A stretch of DNA of 64,000 nucleotides from Symsagittifera roscoffensis (Eukaryota > Xenacoelomorpha > Acoela > Convolutidae): contig NC_087070.1 of assembly GCF_963678635.1 (NCBI RefSeq), positions 53,608,617 through 53,672,616 of the forward strand, given 5' to 3'. Below are positions 39,949 to 53,900 of the stretch, in pieces (the stretch's first letter is position 1; every line of letters begins with the position of its first letter). A program made the position numbers and the translations under genes. Under the pieces are notes generated by a model. That model saw nothing but the letters and a program-made list of their open reading frames with translations. It searched no databases and was not told the origin of the DNA.

Positions 39949-40141
39949 GTTAATGTAGAAAAATCTTCAGTCTTCCTTGAAACTTCTGGAGAGTCGTATG
40001 TCTATCATTTTTAAACTTCATTCGCATTGTTCGTTTAAAACTTCTAATTTTGCATACCATATTTTAGCATAAAACAATCATGTTTTAAATTTGATTCACT
40101 GCGTTGTAATTTACGGCAGTTTCTGCTCTTGCCAAAAATTT

Positions 40142-40147
40142 AATAAA
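40142..40147 (+). terminator. Candidate polyadenylation signal
   Basis: AATAAA about 195 nt after the stop codon. Confidence 0.5.
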
Positions 40148-40481
40148 ATCAAGCAAATAGCAATACTTTGAGTACCCCCAGCTCAGATCGGCTATTATTT
40201 TATTTATCATTTGTAATTTCTCAAAGAAAAATACGATGTTTAATTCTGTTTGTATTTATTGCTCAGTGTTTTAATGTTACTTTGCTCGTTGATTTCATGA
40301 AATATTATTTGATTTTGTTCAAAATATTTGATTTGTGATAACGTCAAGAACTTGTTCATGTCTTGAATCACCGTTTCGATATTTTACTATGCAATAGACT
40401 TATATTTATAATCGAACTTTGAGTTTTAGTAAAAAAGACTTTTCGATCAATAAGACTGCTTAGTGCTGAGAGGAGGCGGAG

Positions 40482-40808
40482 CAATAAGCAGAATAGTCCA
40501 AGTGCAGAATGGGTCCAAGAGCAGAAAAACTGAAAATTTTTGACTTATATTGGTTTATACGGGCTAATTGATAAAAACAATTATTAGAATCGTCAAAAAC
40601 TGCTAAGAAAACGAAAAAATTATGCATGAATTGAATAATTTCATTAAGTTTTTTGATTAAATCTTTTTAAAAGTTCTGGATTAAATTACTCAAATTATGC
40701 ATAAATTGTTAATTGCTTTGGTATTATTGACATTTCTGATAATTAATTTACAGATTAGCTAATAAAAGCTGATATTTTTCTGCTCTTGGACCCATTCTGC
40801 TTATTGAC
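40482..40808. mobile_element. MITE-like inverted repeat
   Basis: The left end CAATAAGCAGAAT with TGGGTCCAAGAGCAGAAAAA is matched in reverse by TTTTTCTGCTCTTGGACCCA and ATTCTGCTTATTG on the right. The left arm seems partly duplicated. No target duplication was seen. Confidence 0.75.
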
Positions 40809-42117
40809 TGGCCACCGTGCTGAGACTACTTTGTGCTTGAGAATAAAACTATACGTGTGGATTTATGGCTTGAGTAAACATTTTGCGTGGCTTTTTTGAT
40901 CAAAAAAAGTAGAATCAGGTTTTTAAGTGTTAATTAACGCAGTGAAAGCTTTTAAATAGGTCGTGATGATTTTTTTTAAATGTAAAAGAGCGAAGCGATT
41001 TTCACAAATAGGTCTTGATGATTTTTTGTTTTTAAGGAAAGTCTTAAACGCTCAAATATCTCCATTCAATTTTAATGCATTTATGAGTGTACTTGAACAG
41101 GGGTATATATGCACTTTCTGACATACTTGTCAACGAGCCGGGCCGCCCGTGGGCCTCAACGGGCCGGGCCGAGGTTTTCACTTTTGTCAACGGGCCTTAC
41201 TTTTATTGACTAACCAATGTTATGTTTCAGTGCGCACTGTACAGCTTGCAGTGTGCTAAACGACAGGACTACTACGTTCACTGCCGATTCACTGCAGAAA
41301 CAAATTCGACGTGACACATGAAAGTTTCTGAGTTTAATTTAAGTTCATAAGCTAAAAGGTAGGCGAATTTCACTCCAATTACGAAAGCGAAAAATGCGAG
41401 AAAAAAGTAATACATATTAATGCATTTATACACTTATGTTTACATTTTTTGAGTTCAATTCAAGATCATTTGCTAAAATGAAGGCAGATTTTACTCTCCA
41501 ATTACGAAAGCAAACACGGCTGGGAAAAAAATGATCAATATTTTGAAAAGTGATCTTTAATTTTAAGATTCCCTACATTTCGAAAGTTCAAAATGTTGCG
41601 ATTTTTCTAACTACGTTTTTTCGGTTTACATGTTCTTAAACCACGTTTCGAATTTTCTGTTGGCTATTTTTTCTAGTACAAAGTCCTATAAAAGTTGTTC
41701 ACGCTCAAACTGGATTTTTAAAAATCTGACTCAGTTCATTTCCTTTGTTAAAAGGAGGGCAATCTGCACCATCGAACGACAAAAGTAAAAATGTTAGATA
41801 CAACGGGATTGAGATTTAGTTTCGAAAGTGGATTAGCATGTTCAGATATCTCAGCTGGAAAAAAAATACGCAATGATCCAGTGTTTTGAAATTGAGTTTT
41901 TTTTGTCACAGTGTCAAAACTTTTCAATTCACAAGAACTTCAAAAAAGTCTAGTCAGGTATTGTTTTACTTCATTGCAATGAATGCAATGAAACAAATAA
42001 CTTTTTTTTTACAACTGGCTATGTTTAATTTAATTGCTTTTCAGCCCAATTTTGGGCCCCGAATAATTATTTTTTTTAAAGTTATTTCAATGTAAAAATG
42101 CAGCTATTCACCGGTAA

Positions 42118-42420
42118 GTTGTTGTCTGTGCTCGGGGTGGCTTTTTCGGCGGACAAATTTCTACTTGATTAAGAACTTTGGACGCTTCACGCTGAGCTTA
42201 AAATTAAATCGATATTCTGAAACTTTTAATTGTAAAATACGGGGGTTCGGCAATTGCCAATTGAGAATACTTAATGCGTTGTGAAAATCCTCTAACTAAT
42301 AGCGCAAGCGGCGGAAGCGAAATATTTTGTCTCCGAAGTGAGGCAAGATAATTGGTCCAGATAACTCGTTACTGGATGAGATTTAATTTATTTTGTACTA
42401 TAGCGTTGGTAGGATAGATT
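42118..42420 (+). mobile_element. GTTCCGACT-family MITE remnant
   Basis: TGCTCGGGGTGGCTTTTTCG and GACAAATTTCTACTTGATTA follow the family's internal order. Both ends are decayed. Confidence 0.6.
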
Positions 42421-44712
42421 TGATCTCTTTTCCACCAAAAACTAACTGAAACTTTTGTGTCTTTGCAAGTAGTAAAAATTTCAGAAAATAGAGATTGTGT
42501 TTTGAACATTATCTTGCACGCCACTTTTTTTTCTTTGCTCTAAATTTGAAAGGTGACAGAAATTTTGTTATCGGTGTTTTTTGAGACTAAACTGGATTCA
42601 ATATAACGATCTGGTGTACATCTGAATTTCGTGCAATCCTATCGTTAATCCAAGTTGAATCTTTTTGTTTGCGAAGTACCTAGTAAAACTATTTGATTTT
42701 TTTTTACTCCATTTTTTATTTTTGCTTCACAAAAAAAACTGCTCCTAAGGCAAAGGCCTAAATTTTTCGACTTTTCATTAAAAAACTGGTTACGAATACT
42801 TTTACTTGTTAACGAAATGTAAACAAACTATGAATTTTAAAAACCATTAGACCATTTTTGAATATGGAACTACTTTTTTGATGCGCGTTAAACTAATTTG
42901 CAGCATAAAAAAGTCACAGCGCTCGTTTAGTCACGTTAGTCTATTACTGAGCGTTTCAGAGCATTCATAAACCAAGATAGTGTAGTGCTGGTGAGCGCGC
43001 TCCCTCTGGAACCACGAAAACCCATGGATCGATCCCTTGAATAAAAAAATTTCTAAAGTTTGTGCGAATAAAAAAACACCAAAGCATGTATATTCCTTAC
43101 TTTCTTCGAAAGTCGGAAAAATTAGGAAAAGTTTGAAAATTTCTGACACACTTCACATCCTTTTTTTCAAAATTGAGATTTTTATTTTCTTTAAAATTAC
43201 AGTCCGAAAAATCCGCACAGCAATATTGGTGGTAAAATTGTTGTTTATTTATTTAAGACGAGGGGACTGGATAGAAACAACTACTTTAAGAAAAACTTTG
43301 TTTCCCCATATTGAAGTTTAAGTTCTTTTGAATACAGTGGCAGACAGCATGTGGGGGATAGAATTGAAAACAAAAAACAATACTCTGAAAATTTTTTTAT
43401 CAAAACTAATGGACAGACCATGTTTTCAACCTAAAACGAGCAGTCTTGATAACTTTTAATATATCTTACCGAATCAAATCACCATTTTAAAAACATTTTT
43501 TTTTTAATAGTCAAGTTTTTTGCGCAAAATTTATGTCTTTAATTTTAAAAAAAATGATTTTGGTTTATATACTTGAATGTTTTTTTGTTGATGATTTTCA
43601 CCGATTTGTTTTTGGAATGTTTTCAAAGTTTTCAACTAATTACTAATTACCAGTTTTAACACATTGTGCTTCAAAAACAGAGACAAGAATTAAATCTGCC
43701 AATACTTTAACTTCTTCAGGTAAGCTAAGTTTTTTTCACACAGTTTTTAATTACCTCATAAATTTTAAAACATGTTCAGTTTTTTCTTCAAAACTTGGTT
43801 GCCTTGAAAAAATAGATAAAATTGCTTACAACTTGATCAAAACTGGCTGAAAAAACTTGATCAACAGTTGGGCAAAAATAGCTGGATTGATACTTGATTT
43901 ACTTGCCAAAAAACACGTTTATATTTGTTGTTAAAAAACTTTAGACGCAAATTTTTTAAAATCAACTGAAAAAAAAAATTAGAACTCAAATAGCCAAGTT
44001 TTTTCTGAAGAAAACAATAGTTTTGGAAGTTTGCGGGAAATATTTTTTTCGTTGTTGTTTTTGAAAGTAAATGAAAAATCGAGCTTATTGAGCTTTGAAT
44101 TTGCGCAAAATTAAACTAGACTTTTTAAAATTAACAAATAATTAAAAAGTATTAGAAGTTGTATACAACAATTTTTTTCTAAGTTAAAAAGGATTTAGGG
44201 ACCAGTTTTATGCATGGTCCGACTTCAAAACACCACATAAAAGCCAAATGTAGGCAACTAAGGAAGTGAGGAATAAGGTACTAACTTCAATTCGCCATAA
44301 AATTTTCCAGTTTTTTTGTGTCTGCATGATAAAGATGCCAAAATGTTTCATTAAAGTACCGAAACTCTTTTATATTTGATTCACTTATAAAAAACAACTT
44401 CTATCAAATAGAATAAAAATTATTCAAAAAACATAAAAACTTTGAAAATTTATTTTCGATTTTGAAACCTAAAAGTCGAAAAGAAAATGTTAATCTTAAT
44501 TTTTTTTTGCGTTATACAAAAGTTCAAAAGAGTTGTCACCAGAATGTACTTTATCACGTTTATTTTTTATTTTTTATAATGCTCAAACAAACTTTAAAAT
44601 AAATTTTTCTTTGCTCCGAGAAAGCGACTACGGATTAAATTTTCAAATTAAGAACTTCATCCATCCCAAAAAATTTCTTAAAATTAAAACAACTGCAAGT
44701 TTGCATAAATAC

Positions 44713-44736
44713 ATATATATATATATATATATATAT
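44713..44736. repeat. (AT)n microsatellite
   Basis: Twelve AT units without interruption. Confidence 0.9.
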
Positions 44737-47705
44737 TTTGAAATTTCTACCTCACACGCAGTGTTAAATAGGAAGTCATAAGTTTAACTTTAGTATAAAT
44801 ATTAGCAAATCCTTAATTATATTGATTGCTTTCACTCATTTTTGATTGATTTTTTACGCTTACGCTACGCGTAAAAATAAGTTTTTAAGTGAACTAATTA
44901 TGCCAGTTTGGCTTTAATCAAAAACCTATTATTTTACAACAAAAAATGTCAAATGAATTTTTTTGATTAAAATTCTGGATCTAGACACTAGTATATTCCT
45001 GGGTGTAAAACAGTGTTAGTCAAAAAGGGGAAACTCAACGCTACAGAAAAACAACGCGGACTCAAATATTCCTTATCACATTCTCCGAAAGTATTACGAT
45101 GCCAAACTGTGTATGTTGTGAATTGTCAGCAATTGTGATTTTGCAACAAGGACTCGCTCTTTCTTCTTCTTTTGTACTTTCGTTCTCTTTGATCGTTCCG
45201 AAAATGTTTTAACATATTTGAAGACTTGTCTCCGAATTCCACCCAGACCTACACACGTCACTGGGCAGGCGCACACAAATAAGTGAGTCGAAACCATAAA
45301 TGCGCATGAGTGGGAGGAGCAAGTCGCTCAAATGAAGGAGAATTAAGCATTTGCAAAAAAAAGGTTAAACTTGATTTATTTCTGCATGTTTAAGAGCCAC
45401 TGAACGTCATGAAAACACATGTAGATCGTGTTGACTTTTTCAAAAAAAAATTATAAAATTTTGTTCATTTCAAATTTGAAATTGTGCGGTTCACTGATCT
45501 TATGTTAAGTTCAGTTCCAGTTTTTTTCGCGAAAACGAAAAGGAAGGCAAATTACCAAAACGAAAAATCGAAAAAATTTGTCTCCATTTTTTTGACAATT
45601 GAAAGTAGAAAGTTTTTAAGAAATCAAACTTTTTTCGGATTGTTTGCCTTTATTGACATTTTTTCAATTGTACGTTTATTTAATTGGGAATAAAAAGTTT
45701 TGCTGCCAAAATAGGACAAAATATAATATGATTTTACGAGCAATTTTTTGGTTAAGCGGAGCAAAGTTGATCAAAATACTTATTTTTTGAAACAAATTAA
45801 AAATCATTTGTAAAAAAAGTCACCTATTCAAAAAAGTTTCATTAGTCAAACTTCAAGGTTTTTGCGATAAGCAAGGCGTTGCAACCAAGTAATAGACTTT
45901 TTCCCCGTAAACAACTTTAATCACAAGGTTTCGCAGATTTTTCATCTTATTTCCTAATAAACGCAAAGTCAATCAACCAAACACCCAGCGGATGTGGCGA
46001 AGAAGTAACCTGCTTTAGATGACACAAAACTGCGGATAGAATCCAGTTGCTACCTCAATTGTTTTCAAACTGGAAATTTTTTGCTTTTCGAGATTTCGTC
46101 CTACTGTTTATTTTTGTAGGCTTAGTGGCGTAGCACAGAATATTTTTGAAGGCGCAGCTTTGATTCTTTTTTAAACCTCATTGAAGCATGTAGTTAGTTC
46201 TTAGCGGAACTTAAGTTTTACTCTGCTCCATTCAATAATGTGCACTAATCGCGATTAGCAAGCGTTATTAATTCGGAACATAGTTTTAATCTTGTATAGA
46301 GATTGTCCCTCAAATCATTTTAAACAATTTGTAAACAATTTGTCAATGAACCTTTTTCCAATATGCACTTTCGTAATTGGGCGGATATTTTTGCGCATGT
46401 TTGCTATTCAAATTTCCGTTCTTATCAATATTTGTTTTTACGTTGGTTTTAAATTTACCAACTCTGGTTCGGTAAAAATTCTTTTGGTTTTTTGTTGAGT
46501 CGGCTTAAACATTTTTTCGGTTTATACTTAATCGGCTTAAGGAAACCTTAGTGCTTTGCTGGATGAGCAAGACAGGTTTCCTATGCGTATGAGTTTTTTT
46601 AGGAAAAAACATTTTTTTGAAATTTTTCAGTTTTTTTAATGAATTTTTTTGTGGTTCAACGGGTTTTTGCTCAAAAATTGTTGGTTTTATAATCCCTTTT
46701 GTTTTCAACTGTTTAGCATTCATTGTCCAATTTTTTAAAAATTTTTGCTGATTGCATCACTTTTTTTAAATTCCCAGTTATCTAATTGAATTTTTCAAAA
46801 ACTTTTGTTAGCTTTTGCTCAGCTATTCATCGAACTCATAAGTAAATAACTCAAATTTTTACAATACATTTAATTTCAGGTTTTTGTGATTACTTTTTTT
46901 TGTTCATTCTTCAGTTTGTTTTCTGTAACTTTGCTAATTGTCAGTTTTCTTTTAAAATTCCCAATTCTGTGAACACTTTCCATAATTGTTTTCTAGAAAG
47001 TTTTTATTGTGGTCTCGGGTGAATTCTTTGTTTGGTAAATACGTCAAATTTTAGTGGACCGTTATTTGTAAGTTTTTTGTCGTTTTTTTCTCGTCAATCA
47101 TCCATATTAATCTTTTGTCAACTTTCCTAGTTGCATCAATTATCTTTAAAGTTCATCAATTTTGTAAATAAGATTTCCCTAAACTAGTTTTTGGATAGCT
47201 TTTGTTTACTTCTGCGCGATTTTTTTTTCACTATTCATTAGCCAAATAACTCAAATTCTATCAGATTGTTTCTATCTTGAAAAATAAATATTTTTTTTCT
47301 TTCAGATTGCACTTTTGTCGGGTCATGTTCGTTTAAAAACATACGCATTTTGTGTCATTGTTAAAAACTCTCCTACCTAAAAATCTTTCGACAAATGCAA
47401 GTCAAAATCCTGCACAAACTATATATCGAAAGAAATAAATTGTTATCATTAACATTTTTTTATGGCAGACTAAAATATTGCGTCAGTGCGATCAAAACCA
47501 TTGAAAAATCATCAATAGTTTTTTCAAATGTTCGAGTTTTTTCCCGGAAGCATTGCACAAAAAAACGAAGTATCATGGAGCGTTAATTTCCCATTTAAAC
47601 TTGACTTGAGCTCTTCTAAGATTTATTTCGTTGATTATTGCTTTTTCTTACGGCTATGTAACAAATTTAATAAAAAAGTTTAAAAATTACTTTTTTTGAG
47701 TAAAA

Positions 47706-47930
47706 ATGTCATCTCTTGATTCTGTTCAACACTTCCCAGAAGACCAACTCAGGGCTGCAATTTCAACAGTCGAACGTATCATTTTTCCCACTGCATGTTC
47801 AATCGCAATGTTATGCAACGTGTTAATTATTTTAACGGTTATATGGACCAAAGTAAACAGGACTTCGAGGTTGTTCATGATTCTTGTCGCTGCTTCCGAC
47901 GTTCTTCAAGCAGTAGCTCTGGCGGGGTGC
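47706..47930 (+). CDS. 7TM receptor exon 1: N-terminus, TM1, TM2
   Basis: Starts ATG with AAAA before it. TM1 is IIFPTACSIAMLCNVLIILT, followed by the loop KVNRTS and TM2 LFMILVAASDVLQAVALAG. The phase-0 donor GTATGA at 47931 is preferred over GTGCGT at 47927. The longer join puts 26 residues between the TM2 Asp and the TM3 Cys, close to the usual class A spacing of 27. The shorter join gives 20. Confidence 0.8.
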
Positions 47931-50900
47931 GTATGAAAAAAAAACTTTTTATTTTCAACAGTTTTTGGAGTTCACTCAACTTGAATTCTGCAAAAATTTT
48001 CTAATTAATTTCTTGGATTGGAACTGTGCGGTCGAATTTTGAAAAAAAAAAATCAACTATTACGAGGCCAAACTGTGCATTGGATAGGCGCACAATTTTG
48101 TGTCTGTATGTTCCTGGATTCCAGAGACAAGTATTTAAAGCAAAATGTAAGTGGATTCCACTTACAAGATTTACGTGGATTCCGCGTACATATACTTGTA
48201 ACGTAAATTTTGTCAGCACATTTAATTTGTTGCGGATTCCGCAACAAGCAAATATAGCTAGTTGTTCTGGATTCCGCAACTGTAAGTGGATTCCGCAAAA
48301 TGTAAGTGGAATCCGCAAATGTAGGTCGAATCCGCAAAATTTGTAAGCGGAATCCGCAAACTGTAAAGGAATTCAGAAATTTGTTTATTACTGAACTTGC
48401 ATATGCACTTGTCAGCACATTTAATTTGTTGCGCATTCCGCAACAAGCAAATATAGCTAGTTGTTCTGGATTCCGCAACTGTAAGTGGATTCCGCAAAAT
48501 GTAAGTGGAATCCGCAAATGTAGGTGGAATCCGCAAAATTTGTAAGCGGAATCCGCAAGCTGTAAAGGAATTCAGAAATTTGTTTATTACTGAGCTTGCA
48601 TATGCACTTGCGGAATTTAAAAGCAAGAACTTAACCATTGTCAGCGGAATCCACGTACAAATCTTAAGACATTGGTCAACTAAATCGATGGATGTCACAC
48701 TTTAGTATTTGCGAGCAGTTTTTGGGATCATAGTTTTGGAAACACAACACGGAATAAATTCAGTGGGTTAATTCGGTGATTGGGTTAATTCAGTTTTGGG
48801 TTGACATATCGCCGAATTAGGTCAATTTTTGGGATTCAGTAATTAAGATTTAGAGGTTTATTAAACTACGTTTTGCTTTCGCATTTTGAAAATATTTTAA
48901 AATGGCTAAATTAAAACTTTTATTTTTTTGAATGGCTTGAAATGAACTGATGAATAAAATTACAGGAATTGAGATTGATGACAGGAATTGAGATCGAAGT
49001 TAACCTTTGTAGGAAGTAAGATTGAAGCTGGGTATATTTGACGGGAATTGAGATGAGATCGAAGTTGCGTATGTTTGTCAGAAATTGAGGTCAAAGTTGG
49101 GTGTTTGACAGGAATTGAAATTCAGGCATTCCAACTGGTAGCTGATCAACGTAGTAATTAAATGATATAGTTTTAAAAGCTACTACACACACATATATAA
49201 ACAGAATCCGCAAAAAAAAATGCGGATTCCGCTTACAGTTTGCGGATTCCACTTACAGTTGCGGATTCCGCAACAGCTCAATTCAACTATACACATGTAT
49301 CGTTATTTGTGTGTGGATTCCACAAACTGTTCTGGATTCCGCAAATATGATTGCGGATTCTGCAAATTTGCCTATTTTTGGAGCAATTTTGAACGGTACA
49401 GTGTTTTAGGTATTTGTTTGTGGAATCCAAAACAGCAAAGAAGATCAAAGAAAAGTAGCTAATGTTGCGGATTCCGCGACGAATCTGATTTGGGCCTGTT
49501 GCGGAATCCGCATACAATGCACAGAATGCACAGTTTCTCGTAATGCCAAATAAAAATTGTGGTCTTCAAATTTGTTCCCCTAAAATGAAGTATTTAGAAA
49601 ACGCAAGCAGTTTCGGGCTTCATACAATTGAACTTTGTTCACAGGAATGCAAAAAGTGGTCCTATCTCGAACTTAAATCATCAAGGTTATTAAAAATATA
49701 ACTTTGTTTTTCTAATCATTTGGCATTGAATACTCTATCAAGAAATGACATAAATATATTTTAAGTGACTCAAGGTAAGTTATAGGTATTGTAATTTTTT
49801 AACTCAAGTCCAGAACAAAATAACGTTAGGGTATCACCGTGGTAAAAAATTAAGGTACTTAAGATAGGCTAGATAAACTTTGGAAATTTTGGAAAAAGTA
49901 GCTGCAAGCAGTACTTTTGAAACAAGACACATATGAACACTGCTGATTTTATTTGAAGCAATAAAGCGTTGTAGAGTCATTTGTTTAGAAAAATATTGTC
50001 GAATTGTAATCAATTTTAAAAAGCAATAACTAAAAAGCAACAATTGAAAATCACTAACTAAAAGGAACAGCTACAAAATAACAACTAAGAAAGCAACAAC
50101 TGAAAAGCAACAATTGAAAATCACTAACTAAAAGGAACAACTACAAGTTAACAACTAAGAAAGCAACAACAAAGTTTTCTAAATTTTTTTTAGTGTAATC
50201 AATTTTAAAAAGCAACAACGTAAAAGCTAAACGATCAAAATTTGGTTAATTTTGAATGGTTTATCAATTTTTGGTACCTCTTTCAATCGTTTAAACCCTC
50301 ATGATTTTACAAAAAGTGAACACAAATGAAATATTTTTTAATTTGAACTCAAAACAACAACAATTTTTGAAATATATAAAAAATCCCGTCAAAAATTTCC
50401 AGTTAGAAAAACAAGAAATTTGTCTGGAGATCAAAAACCGCCGCGAACACAAATATTCCGTCATTTTCTTCGAACATAGTCGGAACAAAACTCGTATGTC
50501 AAGGTACGTTCAAAAATGTAGTTTTTTTGCAATCTGATGTATTGATTTTTCATGGTTCCAATTTAAAAGATTGTGATACACTTGTGAACAGAATTAATTG
50601 CAACATTTTGCTGAAAATCGAAATAATGTTGTCCAAATTGGACATTGAAATCATGCAACTGAGAGAATAAAAACTTGAAATTGCGCTTAATTTTGACCTT
50701 TAGTGTACAAACTTATCACGAAATTTGCCAACATTTTTGAAGCTAGAAAATATTTTTTTTTGGAGTAATTTTCACTTTAAAATTGATAAATTTACCGTAC
50801 ACGCTGGATTTAAATGAATTGAGAAATAGAAACTCTGATGGATAAAAAGTCTTTTAGTCTTTCATTAGCGCGAAATCCTGAAACAAGTCAACAATGAGAT

Positions 50901-53900
50901 GGTAAGAAATATATGCACAACATACGTTAATGTATATTTTCTACTCTTCATGTTATTTTCCACTTCTGTAGATGATTGCTTGCGTTGTTCTGAATAATGT
51001 TTTGAAAATTTTTTGTGCGTTTTTAAATTTATTAGCAGCAAAGTGAATATACATTTTTTGCGTTTGTACACATACCCCCATTTTATCTGTGATTTAACTT
51101 TTTTGAAAAACCTCACCTATTTATCTATTGATTTTTTTGCGGGAGCTTTGTTTTTGTTCCTTTTTTTTAAATTGAAGTGACTAAAATTTATGTTATGAGA
51201 TCAGTTCACTTTCTTTCAATTGAAAACAACAATTGAAATCGAATAAAACAAATTCACATTTTGCAACTAGTTAGAACGTTATTTGGGTCATTTGCCATGC
51301 CACAAACAAGTTTTAAACTTTTTCTGGGCTGCTTTGTTTTCAGCTCACCCAGACAAGCGAATCATTTTTATGCTGCAACGAGTGGTTCAAACAAGTTAAA
51401 CATAACCCGGGTCGAGGTCCCAGACGCATGTCCAGACTTTCGCGACAAAATTTTGGCATGTCCAGACTTTTAATACCAATATTAGGCATTTCCAGACTTT
51501 GGCGATCAAAATCTGGCCTTTCCAGACTTCCGCGACCATGATGATCCGTCGCGACTTACGCGATCGAAGCGGAGGTGGTGCGACCGAAACATCGCAACTC
51601 ATATTTGGTATGTCCAGACTCACGGCGCGACTTTCCAGACCGAGGCGGAGACATCGCAACTTTTCAAACCAAGGCGGAGACGGCGCGACTTCCCAGACCA
51701 AGGCGGTGACGGCGCGACTTTTCAGACCAAGGCGGAGACGGCGCGACTAAGAAACAATTCTTCGCGACCGTAGTGGATGTCGACTTTAGCAATCAGAGTG
51801 GAGACGGCCTAGACCAAGGCGCATACGGCGAGATTTTATAGACTAAGGCCGAAACGGCGCGACTTTCCAGACCGACGCGGAGATGGCCCGACCAAAAATC
51901 AATTCCTCGCGACCAAGGCGGAGACAGCGCAACTTTTCAGACCAAGACGGAGACGACGCGACTATTCAGACTGAGGCGGAGACGGCGCGACCAAGATTAT
52001 AATCCTCGCAACTGAGGTGGATAAGGTGCGACTTTCCAGACCAGGGTAGAGACGGCATGATTTTCAGACCAAGGCGGATTCGGCGCAATTTTCCAGACCA
52101 AGGCGGAGACAGCGCGACCAAGAAACAAATTCTTCGCAATCGCAGCGGATGCGGCGGGGCTTTCGCAATTAGAGTGGAGACGGCGCAATTTTCCAGACAA
52201 GGATGGCGACGGCGCGACCAAGAAACACTTCCTGGAGACCGAGAGGGACACGGCGCGATTTTTCAGGCCAGGTTGTAGACGGCACGGTTTTCCAAGCCAT
52301 AGCGGAGACGGCGCCACTTTTCGGACCGAGGCGGAGACGGCGCGACCAAGAATTAGTTCCTCGCGACCGAGATGGATACGGCGGGGATTTCCATTTCAGA
52401 TTGGAGACAGAGTGGTTTTCCTGAGTCATTTTTTGATCATGAAATTGAATTTCATCTTGAATGTTATTCTTACATCTTGAATGTTTTGTTTTGAAGCGCT
52501 CGCAATTCGCAGATTTTCAAAAAAAACCTGGTAAAATTTTCAAGTTTGAGTCTGGAAAGTCAGGGCATAAAGTTTGGAAAGTCTGGACATGAGTCGCGCC
52601 AAGAGTCGCGCCGCATCCGGATTCATACCCAAATTGCATAATCGCGCCAAAAGTTTGAGTCTGCAAAGTCTGGAAATAAATCTGGACGCGCCGCATCCGG
52701 ATTTAGACCCAAATGCGGTAGTTGCGCCGACAGATTGAGTCTGCAAAGTCTGGACAAAAGGTCTGGCAGGTCTGGACATGAGTCGAGCCAAGAGTCACGC
52801 CGCATCCAGATTTAGACCCAAATTGCATAGTCGCGCCAACAGTTTGAGTCTGCAAAGTCTGGACATAAGGTCTGGCAGGTCTGGACATGAGTCGCGCCAA
52901 GGGTTATGCCGCATCCGGATTTAGACCCAAATTGCATAGTCGCGTCAAGAGTTTGAGTCTGCAAAGTCTGGACATAAGGTCTGGAAAGTCTGGACATCAA
53001 TCGCGCCAAGGGTCGCGCTGCATCCGGATTTAGACCCAAATTGCATAGTCGCGCCGAGAGATTGAGTCTGCAAAGTCTGGAAATAAGTTCTGGAAAGCCT
53101 GGACATGAGTCGCGCCAAGCGTCGCGCCGCATCCGGATTTAGACCCAAATTGCATAGTCGCGCCGAGAAATTGAGTCTGCAAAGTCTGGACATAAGGTCT
53201 GGCAGGTCTGGACATGAGTCGCGCCAAGGGTCACGCCGCTTCCGGATTTAGACCCAAATTGCATAGTCGCGTCAAGAGTTAGAGTCTGCAAAGTCTGGAC
53301 ATAAGGTCTGGAAAGTCTGGACATCAGTCGCGCCAAGGATCGCGCTGCATCCGGATTTAGACCCAAATTGCATAGTCGCGCCGAGAGATTGAGTCTGCAA
53401 AGTCTGGAAATAAGTTCTGGAAAGTCTGGACATGAGTCGCGCCAAGCGTCGCGCCGCATCCGGATTTAGACCCAAATTGCATAGTCGCGCCGAGAGATTG
53501 AGTCCGCAAAGTCTGGATATAAGGTCTGAAAGTCTGGACTTGAGTCGCGCCAAGGGTCGCGCCGCATCCGGATTTAGACCCAAATTGCATAGTCGCGCCA
53601 AGAGTTTGAGTCTGCAAAGTCTGGACATAAGGTGTGAAAAGTCTGGACATGAGTCGCGCCAAGGGTAGCGCCGCATCCGGGTTCAGAACCAAATTGCATA
53701 GTCGTGCCGAGAGTTTGAGTCTGGAAAGTCTGGATATGAGTAGCACCGTGGGCTGCGAAAGTCTGGACATACCAAAGTTTGGTCGCAAAAGCCCGGACAT
53801 ACCAAAATTTGGCCGCGAAAGTCTGAACATGGGTCGCGAAAGTCTGGACATGGGTCACGAAAGTCTGGACACAGACTTTCGCGACCCATGTCCAGACTTT

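Larger units (their letters stand above)
39949..40900 (+). other. 3' flank of the Notch-like gene
   Basis: Probable 3' UTR. AATAAA occurs at 40142-40147, the first good polyadenylation signal after the stop. A foldback (40482-40808) lies downstream. Confidence 0.5.
40901..47705. other. Intergenic, AT-rich, no convincing gene
   Basis: Contains dispersed repeat fragments: AAAAGGAAGGC-type blocks near 41350, 41495, 41752 and 45540, and a GTTCCGACT-family remnant at 42118-42420. There is a possible tRNA-like block near 42990-43030, and a TA microsatellite at 44713-44736. A short exon-like stretch after TTATGTTTCAG at 41231-41314 (CAKRQDYYVHCRFTAETNS, then stop) is the only hint of coding sequence. 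Confidence 0.55.

Noticed and set aside
42960-43030. tRNA-like block (GGTGAGCGCGCTCC ... GGATCGATCCC)
   Set aside because: Partial resemblance to D and T arms, but no closed acceptor stem. Too weak for a tRNA or SINE call.
48053-48698. Minus-strand ORFs of 154 and 146 codons
   Set aside because: Arise from the 199-bp duplication of palindromic motifs, not from a gene.
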